NCBI RefSeq assembly: GCF_030580955.1 | Contig: NZ_JAUQON010000001.1 | Span: forward strand, 372,001 to 436,000 | Source: Hymenobacter convexus | GTDB taxonomy: Bacteria; Bacteroidota; Bacteroidia; Cytophagales; Hymenobacteraceae | Length of the DNA stretch: 64,000 nucleotides | Direction: 5' to 3' | Shown: one piece after another, positions 34,143 through 43,000 of the stretch | How positions within the stretch are numbered: position 1 is the stretch's first letter | Layout: the number at the start of each line of letters is the position of its first letter | Made by a program: the position numbers and the translations under genes | Notes under the pieces: model-generated | Told to the model about the DNA's origin: nothing | Databases searched by the model: none | The model's input: the letters and a program-made list of their open reading frames with translations, nothing else

Positions 34143-35198
34143 ATGAAATTCCTGCGTTTCGCCCTGCTGCTCACGGTTGCTACTGCCTGCTCCATCCTCA
34201 AGCCTACTACCAAGAACGACCTTTTCCCCGGCCGTGCCCAGCTGCCGCTGGAAGAAGCGCCGCACGTAAATAACTCGCTGGAATGGTGGTACTTCACTGG
34301 GCATTTGAAGGACGTGAAAACGGGCGAGAGCTTCGGCGTGGAGTATGTCTTCTTCCACTTCAACCCCGACGGCAAGCAGGACTACCAGATGGTGCACTTC
34401 GCCCTCACCAACCCGCAGACGCAGCAGTTTCGCTACGACTACTTCCTCGGCAAGCTGCCGCAACCGCTGGCTGCCACGCTGCCCATCAGCCTCGCCCAGC
34501 CTAAGGCCGCCCAAACCTGGACGCTCACCGGCCAGGAGGGCGCCTATCAGCTGCAGGCCCGCATGGCCAACCAGGCCGGCCAGGCCATCAGCCTCACCAC
34601 CACGCCCGCCAAGCCCGTGCTACTGCACGGCGGCACCGGCTACGAGCAATACGGCCCCGTGGCCCAGGCCGGCTACTATAGCTACCCGCGCCTGGCCGCC
34701 ACCGGCACCATTGAAGTGGCCGGCAAAACGCACGAAGTGACCGGCGAGCTGTGGTACGACCGCCAGTGGAACTGCGGCGGCGTGAACAAGAAAAACGTGG
34801 CCTGGGACTGGCTCAGCCTGCAGCTCGACGAGCCCCGCGAGGAGCTGATGCTTTACACCGTGCACGATACCCAGACCGGCCAGCACATCGGCGGCGGCTC
34901 GCACTTCGGCGCCAAAGGCGAAAACCTGCACCTCGCCGAAACCGATTTCAAGCTGGAGCCCATCACATACTGGACCAGCCCAACCTCAAAGAAAAAATAC
35001 CCCGCCACCTGGCACATCAGCGTGCCCGGCAAAGGCTACGAACTGACCGTGACGCCGCTAGTGCCCAACCAGGAGCTCAACCTGCGCGTCTTCAAAGTGC
35101 TGAACCTGCGCTACTGGGAAGGTATGTGCCGCGTGACGGGCACCCGCCACGGCCAGTCCGTGACGGGCAACGCCTACGTAGAAATCACGAATAGGTAG
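34143..35198 (+). CDS. AttH/CrtC-like lipocalin-fold lipoprotein
   Basis: 351 residues. The N-terminus is a lipoprotein signal (LLLTVATAC, Cys near residue 17). The mature part has the AttH/carotenoid-hydratase-like signature NNSLEWWYFTGHL at its start and the second-domain block GELWYDRQWNCGG with WDWLSLQLD. Members adopt two lipocalin-like beta barrels and bind or modify hydrophobic molecules; some carotenoid 1,2-hydratases belong here, but most are untested. It is probably an envelope lipoprotein. It ends GGTAG, three bases before a palindromic repeat that also begins with GTAG. Confidence 0.85.
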   Translation: MKFLRFALLLTVATACSILKPTTKNDLFPGRAQLPLEEAPHVNNSLEWWYFTGHLKDVKTGESFGVEYVFFHFNPDGKQDYQMVHFALTNPQTQQFRYDYFLGKLPQPLAATLPISLAQPKAAQTWTLTGQEGAYQLQARMANQAGQAISLTTTPAKPVLLHGGTGYEQYGPVAQAGYYSYPRLAATGTIEVAGKTHEVTGELWYDRQWNCGGVNKKNVAWDWLSLQLDEPREELMLYTVHDTQTGQHIGGGSHFGAKGENLHLAETDFKLEPITYWTSPTSKKKYPATWHISVPGKGYELTVTPLVPNQELNLRVFKVLNLRYWEGMCRVTGTRHGQSVTGNAYVEITNR

Positions 35199-35200
35199 TC

Positions 35201-35265
35201 GTAGCGCGGACTTTTAGTCCGCGAATAAGAACGTTACTATTTCGCGGACTAAAAGTCCGCGCTAC
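35201..35265. repeat. GTAG-type REP pair overlapping a stop codon
   Basis: Perfect 25-base arms (35201-35225 and 35241-35265) face each other. Each arm is GTAG followed by a hairpin (CGCGGACT / AGTCCGCG). This GTAG-plus-hairpin shape is that of REP sequences recognised by RAYT transposases elsewhere. The right-hand GTAG, read on the minus strand, provides the TAG stop codon of the adjacent kinase gene (35262-35264). The structure could also terminate transcription from both sides. Confidence 0.88.
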
Positions 35266-36461
35266 TGGTTTAGCACCACCCGGAAGGTGGTGCCTCTCCC
35301 CAGCTCGCTCCATTTCACGAAGAGCTGGCCTTCGTGGTAGTTCTCGATGATGCGCTTGGCCAGGGCCAGGCCCAGGCCCCAGCCGCGCTTTTTGGTGGTG
35401 AAGCCGGGCATGAACACGCTTTCCATCTTGTTTTTGGGAATGCCCTTGCCGGTGTCGGTGATGTCGACGGCGACCTGGCGGGGCGGGGTGCCGCGCCGGT
35501 ACCAGGTGCGGCGCGTGCGCACGCGCCGCAGGTGCAGCGTGATGGAGCCGCGCCCGTCCATGGCGTCCACCGCGTTTTTGCAGATGTTTTCGATGACCCA
35601 GTCGAACAGCGGCACGTTGATGCGGGCGGGTGTGTCCATCGGCAGGTCGGATTCAATCTTGAACACGACCTTTTTCGATACCCGGCTTTGCAGGTATTCG
35701 ATGGCGTTGCGGGTGGTCTGGTACAGGTTTTCGTCCTTCAGCACCGGCACGGAACCGATGTTGCTGAACCGCTCGGTGATGATTTCGAGGCGGCGGATGT
35801 CCTTGCCCAGTTCCTCCACAATGGGCTCGTTCTTGAAGCGGTCGGAGTCGCGCAGGTAGTTCTGCCAGCCTACCAGGCTGCTGAGCGGCGTGCCCAGCTG
35901 GTGGGCCGTTTCCTTGGCCAGGCCCACCCACACGCGGTTTTGCTCGGCCCGGCGCGAGGAGCTGAACGCGAAGTAGGCAATGATGGCCAGGCAGCCGATG
36001 ACTACCAACTGCACCAGCGGGTAGGTGCGCAGCTGCCGCAGCAATTCCGAGTCGCGGTAGAAAATGTAGTTGCGCGCCCCGGCCCCCAGCTCCACTATAA
36101 TGGGCGGGTGCAGCAGCTTCATCTTGGCCAGCTCCTGCTGTAGCACGGCCATCGAATCGGCTTCGGGCAGGTGCAGTGGCATGTCAATATTCTTGGCGCT
36201 GACGACGTTGGTGCCATCGGTGAGAATTACCGGAATAGTCGTATTTCCGTTGATGATTTGGTCGAAAATGAACGGATTGATGGTTTCCGAATTGACGGTA
36301 AATTGCTGTGCTTTAGCATACAACTGAATCTGCTGCTGCTCGCGCTCGGCCACCCGCTTCACCAGCAAGTTGGTGTAGATGACGGTGGCCGCGCCGATGA
36401 GCAGCGCCAGCACCGCAATCAGGATTTTGATGCGGGTTTTCTTTTCGTAAATCGGAATCAT
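35262..36461 (-). CDS. Membrane sensor histidine kinase
   Basis: 399 residues. Two transmembrane helices (about 12-33 and 160-180) bracket a periplasmic domain of about 125 residues. A Bacteroidota-type HisKA region (KETAHQLGTPLSSLVGW, His near 188) and a HATPase_c domain with ICKNAVDAMDG and GWGLGLALAKRI follow. The residue after the active His is Gln rather than Glu. The signal and partner are unknown; no regulator gene is adjacent. The frame extends upstream through palindromic-repeat sequence, so the ATG at 36461 (MIPIYEKKTR) is preferred. Its TAG stop codon lies in the end of the GTAG repeat at 35201-35265. Confidence 0.9.
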   Translation of the reverse strand: MIPIYEKKTRIKILIAVLALLIGAATVIYTNLLVKRVAEREQQQIQLYAKAQQFTVNSETINPFIFDQIINGNTTIPVILTDGTNVVSAKNIDMPLHLPEADSMAVLQQELAKMKLLHPPIIVELGAGARNYIFYRDSELLRQLRTYPLVQLVVIGCLAIIAYFAFSSSRRAEQNRVWVGLAKETAHQLGTPLSSLVGWQNYLRDSDRFKNEPIVEELGKDIRRLEIITERFSNIGSVPVLKDENLYQTTRNAIEYLQSRVSKKVVFKIESDLPMDTPARINVPLFDWVIENICKNAVDAMDGRGSITLHLRRVRTRRTWYRRGTPPRQVAVDITDTGKGIPKNKMESVFMPGFTTKKRGWGLGLALAKRIIENYHEGQLFVKWSELGRGTTFRVVLNQ

Positions 36462-36491
36462 GTAATTGTTAGAAAGAACGTCATGCCGCAA

Positions 36492-36604
36492 AACGTCATG
36501 CAGAGCGCAGCGAAGCATCTTGCCCGCCACCACTAATCAATGCCGTTTCAACGATTGAGTTAGCAGTGGCGGGCAAGATGCTTTGTTGCGCTCTGCATGA
36601 CGTT
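36492..36604. repeat. Long palindromic repeat, copy F of the GTC/GAGC family
   Basis: Arms 36492-36530 and 36566-36604 are 39 bases long with two mismatches and match those of the copy at 8375-8490. An extra AACGTCATG fragment lies just outside the left arm (36478-36486). The spacer shares CACTAATC and GATTG with that copy. It lies between the dusB end and the kinase start. Confidence 0.88.
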
Positions 36605-36628
36605 CAGATTTCAAGCGAGCCAACTGCC

Positions 36629-37621
36629 TCAGCCCACCAGCACGGCGTCGCTGTTGGCAATTTCCTGCAGAATCTCATATACCTCGGCCGGCGTGCCCAC
36701 GTCCACCAGGCGGGTGCGCCAGGCTTTGGCGCCCTCCAGGCCGCGGAAATAATGCGCGTAGTGGCGGCGCATTTCGAAAACGCCCACTTTCGGGCCTTTC
36801 CACTCCACGCTGCGGTCGAAGTGCATCTGGCACATGGCCACGCGCTCTTCGAGGGTGGGCGGGGCCAGGTGCTGGCCGGTGGCCACGTAGTGCTTCACTT
36901 CGCGGAAAATCCAGGGGTAGCCGATACTGGCCCGGCCAATCATCACGCCATCCACGCCGTAGCGGTTTTTATATTCGAGGGCTTTTTCGGGCGAGGTGAT
37001 GTCGCCGTTGCCGAAGATGGGGATTTTGATGCGCGGGTTGTTTTTGATGCTGGCGATGAGGCGCCAGTCGGCCTCGCCCTTGTAGAGTTGGGCGCGGGTG
37101 CGGCCGTGCACCGTGAGGGCCTGGATGCCCACGTCCTGCAGGCGCTCGGCCACTTCTTCCACGTTTTTGGTGCCCTCGTCCCAGCCCAAGCGGGTTTTCA
37201 CGGTCACGGGCAAGTGGGTGTGCCTAACGACGGCGGCCGTCATGGCCACCATTTTGGGGATGTCCTGGAGCAGGGCGGCGCCGGCGCCGCGGCAGGCCAC
37301 CTGCTTCACCGGGCAGCCGTAGTTGATGTCGATGAGGTCGGGCCCGGCCTCGGTGCTGATGGCCGCGCACTCGCCCATCGTCTCCACGTCGGAGCCGAAC
37401 AGCTGGATGCCGATGGGCCGCTCGTAGTCGAATACGTCGAGCTTTTTGCGGCTCTTGGCCGCGGCCCGGATGAGCCCTTCCGAGGAAATAAACTCGGTGT
37501 ACATCAAGTCGGCCCCGTTGGCCTTGCACACGGCGCGGAAGGGCGGGTCGCTCACGTCCTCCATGGGCGCGAGGAGCAGGGGGAAGTCGGGGAGGGTGAT
37601 GTTGGGACCTATTTTGACCAC
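36629..37621 (-). CDS. dusB: tRNA-dihydrouridine synthase
   Basis: 330 residues, normal for the family. The FMN barrel starts with LLAPMEDVSDPPFR; the catalytic Cys lies in INYGCPVKQVACRGAG, with TVKTRLGWD and ALTVHGRTR as further signatures. The enzyme reduces specific uridines of tRNA to dihydrouridine with NADPH. The start is GTG at 37621 and no ATG lies near it in frame. A palindromic repeat lies on each side of the gene. Assignment to the DusB subgroup is by overall resemblance; DusA or DusC is less likely. Confidence 0.9.
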   Translation of the reverse strand: MVKIGPNITLPDFPLLLAPMEDVSDPPFRAVCKANGADLMYTEFISSEGLIRAAAKSRKKLDVFDYERPIGIQLFGSDVETMGECAAISTEAGPDLIDINYGCPVKQVACRGAGAALLQDIPKMVAMTAAVVRHTHLPVTVKTRLGWDEGTKNVEEVAERLQDVGIQALTVHGRTRAQLYKGEADWRLIASIKNNPRIKIPIFGNGDITSPEKALEYKNRYGVDGVMIGRASIGYPWIFREVKHYVATGQHLAPPTLEERVAMCQMHFDRSVEWKGPKVGVFEMRRHYAHYFRGLEGAKAWRTRLVDVGTPAEVYEILQEIANSDAVLVG

Positions 37622-37652
37622 GGGGATATCGGGTTTTTTAGCGGATTATTAG

Positions 37653-37753
37653 GAACGTCATGCTGAGCTTGTCGAAGCATCTCTACCGCTTCGGTGCAAC
37701 GGCATTGATTACTTATGCGGTAGAGATGCTTCGACAAGCTCAGCATGACGTTC
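37653..37753. repeat. Long palindromic repeat, copy C of the GTC/GAGC family
   Basis: Perfect 37-base arms (37653-37689 and 37717-37753). Each arm is GAACGTC, stem ATGCT, loop GAGCTTGTCGA, stem AGCAT, then CTCTACCGC. It lies between the divergent dusB and CPBP genes. Confidence 0.92.
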
Positions 37754-37824
37754 ACAAAACTCAATCGTCAAGCCTAAGTTAAAAACTGCGGTAAATTTAC
37801 GCCCTTCCCAACTTGTACCCCGCC

Positions 37825-38802
37825 ATGAAAGGTTTCCTGTCCCGCACGCTGCACCCCGGCTTGCAGATTTTGTTTCTGCTGGTCTTCATGGTGGTTTGCC
37901 TCTGCGTGGCCTACGCCGTGATATTTGCCTGGGGGCTGGGCGGCTTTGGGCTGTCGGTGGGCGGAATGATGGCCGCCCTGCAGCGCCCCACCGAGGCGCC
38001 CGACGGCTGGGGCATCCTGATGATGGTGCAGGGCGTGACGCTGGGGCTGGTGTTTGGGGGCGGCGCGCTGGCGCTGGCCTCGGCAATGGGCTACGGCTGG
38101 GCCGAGTATTTCAGCCCGCGCCGGCTGGGGGCGGGCTGGTGGCTGCTGGCGGCGGGCGCGCTCATCCTCGTCATCATGCCGCTGATGTCGGTGGTCATTG
38201 CGTGGAACGCGGGCGCGCATTTCCCGGCCGCGCTGCACGATTTTGAGGGGTGGGCCCGGGCCAGCGAAGACCGCGCCGCCGTGCTCACCAAATTTCTCAC
38301 CCGGTTCAACTCCGGGACGCGGTTCCTAGTGGGCGTCGTCGTCATTGCGCTGGTGCCGGCCGTGGCCGAGGAGCTGGTGTTTCGGGGCGTGATTCAGAAA
38401 AACCTGGTGCGCTGGTTTTCGCCGCACGTAGGCGTGTGGCTGGGAGCGGCCATCTTCTCGGCCATTCACATGCAGTTTTTTGGGTTTGTGCCGCGCTTCC
38501 TGCTGGGACTGGTGCTGGGGTATCTCTACCTCTGGAGCGGCAATATTCTGGTGAGCATGGCGGCGCACTTCACCCAAAATGCCTTCCAGCTGCTGCTGGT
38601 TTACCTCACCCAGCGCGGCCAGTTCGGCTGGGGCTTCGATGCCGATTCCAACGAGGCGCTGCCGTGGTGGCTGGTGTTGCCTTCGGCGCTGCTCACGGCG
38701 GGGCTGCTCTACGTGCTGCACCAGCGCCTGACGGCCGCCGCCGTGGCCCCACCTACCCAGATGCTCACCCTCAGCAGCGAGGGCGTAAAAAGGACAGTGT
38801 AG
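37825..38802 (+). CDS. CPBP-family intramembrane metalloprotease
   Basis: 325 residues with about eight hydrophobic segments. The protease signature is complete: EELVFRGVIQ (Glu-Glu and Arg), FSAIHMQFFGF and HFTQN further on. CPBP/Abi proteins cleave prenylated or other membrane proteins, and some give immunity to bacteriocins; the bacterial substrate here is unknown. The ATG at 37825 is chosen over a TTG four codons upstream. Its TAG stop codon (38800-38802) is part of the GTAG that begins the palindromic repeat downstream. It precedes cdsA on the same strand. Confidence 0.88.
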   Translation: MKGFLSRTLHPGLQILFLLVFMVVCLCVAYAVIFAWGLGGFGLSVGGMMAALQRPTEAPDGWGILMMVQGVTLGLVFGGGALALASAMGYGWAEYFSPRRLGAGWWLLAAGALILVIMPLMSVVIAWNAGAHFPAALHDFEGWARASEDRAAVLTKFLTRFNSGTRFLVGVVVIALVPAVAEELVFRGVIQKNLVRWFSPHVGVWLGAAIFSAIHMQFFGFVPRFLLGLVLGYLYLWSGNILVSMAAHFTQNAFQLLLVYLTQRGQFGWGFDADSNEALPWWLVLPSALLTAGLLYVLHQRLTAAAVAPPTQMLTLSSEGVKRTV

Positions 38803-38918
38803 AGACGCAATGCTTTGCGTCTCGTCGTTGAACGACCGGAGCCGCGTCATCTGTATTCTTAAACCGCGCAGTCTAAACAACATCAGCAACGACGAGACGC
38901 AAAATATTGCGTCTCTAC
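38799..38918. repeat. GTAG-type REP pair overlapping the CPBP stop codon
   Basis: Arms 38799-38830 and 38887-38918 are 32 bases with two mismatches. Each begins with GTAG and holds a hairpin (AGACGCAA / TTTGCGTCT on the left). The left GTAG contains the stop codon of the CPBP gene. The right arm ends 32 bases before the likely TTG start of cdsA, so the element separates two genes of one strand. Confidence 0.88.
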
Positions 38919-38950
38919 CGCAAGACTTCTCATCCTTTCTCCCTTCCACT

Positions 38951-39928
38951 TTGCCCGACTCTACACCTCCGCTTCCCACCGAAACTTCCGCCGAAAAAGC
39001 CGGCCCCAGCAACCTGCAACTGCGCATCACTTGGGGCGTCATTGGCGCCGCGCTGCTGCTGGGCAGCGTCTGGTTCAGCCCCTGGACGTTCGGACTGTTT
39101 TTCGCTGCTGTGCAGGCCGTGATGCTGTGGGAGTTTTACCGCATGATGCGGGCGGGCGGCTTCGCGCCGGCCACGTGGTTTGGGGTGGGAGTCAGCCTTG
39201 TGCTCTTCGGAGGTGTCTTATTTGGCACGTATTACATGATGGGCGACAGCATTATTTCGCTGGCGCCGTCCGACGGTTCACCTGCGGGAGACAAGCTTGC
39301 GGAGCATATCACCTCGTCCTTCTGGCAATCGCAAACTTGGCTGACAATGTTTGCCATTCCCGGCGCCTTGCTCACTGCGACGACGGTGTTGCTACTGATT
39401 CGGGAAATGTTTCTCTGGCCCAAATACATCCAGCCCTTTACCAATGTAGCTTCCACGCTTACCGGCCTGCTCTATGTGAGCGTGCCCATGACGGCACTGA
39501 TTGTTGTGGCCTTTCATCCGGGGGGCTACGATTACCGCCGCATCTTCGGCCTGCTCTTCCTCATCTGGGCGTCCGACATCGGCGCCTACGCCGTGGGGCG
39601 GGCCATCGGCAAGCACAAGCTGGCCCCCAAAATCTCGCCCGGCAAAACCTGGGAAGGCTGGGCCGGTGGCTTCGCCATGACCTTGCTGGTAGGCTGGGCC
39701 ATCGGCTTCATGCTGCCCGATATGCCGCTCACGCACCGCCTGGTGGCGGCCGGCGTGGTGGCCGTGTTCGCGCCGCTGGGCGATTTGGCCGAGTCCATGC
39801 TTAAGCGCAGCGTGGGGGTGAAGGACTCGGGCAGCATCATGCCCGGCCACGGCGGCCTGCTCGATAGGTTCGACGCGTTTCTGCTGGTGCTGCCGGTACT
39901 GGCGCTGCTGCAACTACTGGCGGGGTAG
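38951..39928 (+). CDS. cdsA: Phosphatidate cytidylyltransferase
   Basis: 325 residues with about seven hydrophobic segments. The C-terminal signature is complete (ESMLKRSVGVKDSG then MPGHGGLLDRFDA), and ISPGKTWEGWAGG precedes it. The enzyme makes CDP-diacylglycerol from phosphatidate and CTP at the inner membrane, the branch point for phospholipids; psd, another phospholipid gene, is about 5 kb away. No ATG precedes the first helix. The frame is open upstream through the palindromic repeat, so the TTG at 38951 is taken as start. The N-terminal 30 residues are Pro/Thr/Ser-rich and probably disordered. A terminator follows at once. Confidence 0.9.
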   Translation: MPDSTPPLPTETSAEKAGPSNLQLRITWGVIGAALLLGSVWFSPWTFGLFFAAVQAVMLWEFYRMMRAGGFAPATWFGVGVSLVLFGGVLFGTYYMMGDSIISLAPSDGSPAGDKLAEHITSSFWQSQTWLTMFAIPGALLTATTVLLLIREMFLWPKYIQPFTNVASTLTGLLYVSVPMTALIVVAFHPGGYDYRRIFGLLFLIWASDIGAYAVGRAIGKHKLAPKISPGKTWEGWAGGFAMTLLVGWAIGFMLPDMPLTHRLVAAGVVAVFAPLGDLAESMLKRSVGVKDSGSIMPGHGGLLDRFDAFLLVLPVLALLQLLAG

Positions 39929-39947
39929 GCTGATGCGAGGCCGCAAT

Positions 39948-39986
39948 AAAAAAGCCCCGCTGTCTGATTGGCAGCGGGGCTTTTTT
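39948..39986. terminator. Bidirectional intrinsic terminator
   Basis: AAAAAAGCCCCGCTG and its exact complement flank a 9-base loop between the convergent cdsA and beta-helix genes. Confidence 0.92.
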
Positions 39987-40002
39987 ATTACGGCCTCAAT
40001 TT

Positions 40003-43000
40003 TTATTCCACCACCAGCTTCTTCACCACCGTGCCCAGGTCCGTGGTCAGGCGCAGGGAATACACTCCGACGGCCACCTCGCCGAGCGGCAGCGTGTGAA
40101 CAACTGCGCCAGCAGGCAACACCTGCTGGCGTACCACGCGGCCCAGGGCATCCACCAGCGTAGCCGTCACGGGCTGGCGGCTCAGGCTTAGCGGCAGCTC
40201 AATATTTACCTGTTTAGTAGCCGGATTGGGGTACAGGGCCACCTGCCGGGCCAGGGCCGCCGGTGCGGTAGCCAATACTTGTAGTTCCCCAAATACCAGT
40301 TCGAAGCGCGTAGTATTAAGCGTCGCCGCGTTGGCCACCGTGAAGTGGTAGCTGGGCTGCTGGCGCAGGTCGGTGAGGGTGCCAAGCTGCAGGTCGCGCA
40401 GGTATACGGGCACGGTGCTCAGGTTGAGCATTTCACTGACATTGAAAGTATAAGTGCCCGCGGCCGACACGCCCACGGCCAGCGGCACCACGCGCGGGGC
40501 CGGGCCCAATTCGGGCTGGCCGTCGATGCTGAGCTGGCGGCCGGCCTGACTGGTGGCTAGGTTGAGGCCCGAGGGGTTGGGTAGCTTCTCGGCATCGAAG
40601 GAACGGTCGAAGCCGCTGGTGGCGCCGCGTTCGAAATACACGGTGGTTTCATCGGCGAGCGGGCTGCCGACACCTTGCAGAGTGAGGCGCAGCAGCGGCC
40701 GGGTTTCGGCCGTTGTGCGCTGAAAAGTCGTGCCGTTGGCCACTGTCAGGCGCTGGCTGTTGCGGAACGTGAGGCTGGCCGAGTTCTGGCCGGCCGCCAC
40801 GCGGGCAAAAAAGCCTTGGCCCACCGGCAGCACCGGGTTGCCCACGTTGTTGACGTAGCTGCGGTACTGGCCCGCATATTGGCCAGTGCTGGCGTACACG
40901 TAAATAGCGTCGTCGAGGCCGGTGCGGTCGGCCGCATCTACCAAAGAGTAGTCGAGCGGGGCAGGGTAGGGGTTGCCCAGCAATTGCCAGCCGCCATCGG
41001 CAAAGCTGGGGCGGGTGCTGCTGAGGGCCAGCGTCAGCGGGCCATTATTGAGCGTCCCCCGAAAATCGACCAATTCCCCGGCCCCGATGTTCACCGTGTA
41101 GCCCCGGCCCACGGCCAAAGCGTCACCGGGCGCGGCGGGCGAGAAGAAGCCTTTATCGAACGCAGTAGTGGAATTGGTGAGAGCCAGACGGCTGTCGTCG
41201 TAGCCATACACCGTGGGGAAGGGCGTCACGCTGTTGGGCACGGCGGCCGAGTTGTAGGCCGCGTTCAGCACCGGCGCAAAGCCGCCGCCGTTGGCCGCCG
41301 TGTTCAGGTCGGCCACGGTGGTGCTTTGCACCGGCGAGGCATAGTGGCGGTAGCCCAGGCCGGGGTTTAGGCTCGGGTCGATGGCGCGCTGCACCGTCAC
41401 GGTGCCATTCACCACGCCGCCGCTGTTCACCACCAAGCCGTCGTTAGCCACGCCGCTGCTCACGCTGGAAAGCAGCGTCAGCCGCTGACCGTTGGTGGTC
41501 AGGTTGCCCAGCAGCGTGAGGGCGCCCTGGAAGCTGGTAGGCGTGCCCAGGCTGGCCCCGGCAGCGCCGATGCTCAGGCCTTGCACCCGCAGCGAGCTAC
41601 TGCCGCCCAGCACCTGGCTGGCGCTACCGGTGGTGGCCAGCGTGCCGCCGGTGGCCGTCCAAGTGCCGTTGTTGGTCAGGTTTCCTGTCAAACTCAGGGT
41701 GCCGCCGCTCTGCGTGAGCGAGGCGCCGCTGCTCACCACCAGAGCGCGGGCCACGGCCGCGCCGGTGCTCAGTTCCGGGAAGCGGGTAACTGCTACGCTC
41801 GGAATGAAGGCGTCGAGGGTGGACACCGGCACGCCGCCGGTCCAGTTGCCGGCCGTGAGCCAGTCGGTGCCCGCCGCGCCGGTCCACAGGTTGGCGTATT
41901 CGTAGGCGCCCACGTCGGGGGCGCTGCCGGTGTAGGTGAAGCTGGTGGGGTAGTTGGCGGTGGTACCCGCGTCAATGAGGGCGCTGCCAGGGGCCAGGCG
42001 CAAGGTCTGGATGATGGGCAGGCTGCCGTCGGCCTGGCGCGGCGACCGCAGCAAGGTGGTATCAATGCTGAGAAAGTCGCTGGAGCTGACTGTTACGCCC
42101 ACGCTGTTGGGCGCAAACGTGTTGTGGTCGACGGTACTCGTGGTGGGGTCGCAGTTGGTGAGGTCGGCGCCTACCACGGCCGGGCTGTAGCTGATGTTGT
42201 TCTGCACGATGTGGCCGTAGCCGGGCACGTCGGTATTCGTTGCCAGGCTGGCATTGCTGCGGTTCAGCATGTTGTAGTTGGCGCTGCTCGAACCGCCGCC
42301 GTTGCGGTAGGCCGTGTTGTCGACGAAGGTGAGCCCGCCCAGGTGGTGGTTGGCGTAAAACCCGTTCGCCTTGTTGCGCACCGACACGCAGCCCTGCACC
42401 ACGTTGCGCGGAATGGGGTTGGGCACGCTGGGGTTGGCCCCGGTGCCGTAGCCGCCCGCCTTGAAGCCGTTGCCATCGCCGCGGCTCACAAATTTCGGCG
42501 TGTAGCCGTTGTAGAAGGCCCAGCAGTTCTCGAACGTGACGGCCGCATTATTCGTGATGCAGTCGAAGCCGTCGTCGCTGTTTTGCCAGGCGCGGCAGCC
42601 GCGAAACACGTTGCCGGTGTAAGTAGTCTGGTTCACGTGGGCCCCGAAGCCGTCGACGTTGCCGCCGTTGGCCGTGCCGGTGGAGTTGGGCGCGTTCACG
42701 TTGTCGTTGTTGCGGTAGGCGTCGCAGTTCAGCACCAGGGTATTGCCCCCGCGCGTCATGTAAAAGCCGATGGCCTGGCCGTCGTGCATGCTCAGCCGTT
42801 CGAAAATGTTGTTGCCCAACGCTCCGCTCTGCGACACGCAGATGGACAGTGTATTGACGGTAGGACCCACCACGGGCACCCGCAGGCCCACTATTTCCAG
42901 CCCGCGTATATGGATGTAGCCGCCCGTCACCTCAAACGCGCTGAGGCGGTAGGGGGGCGGGTTCGGGGCCCCGGCGTTGGTGGCGTTGGGGTCGACGTTA

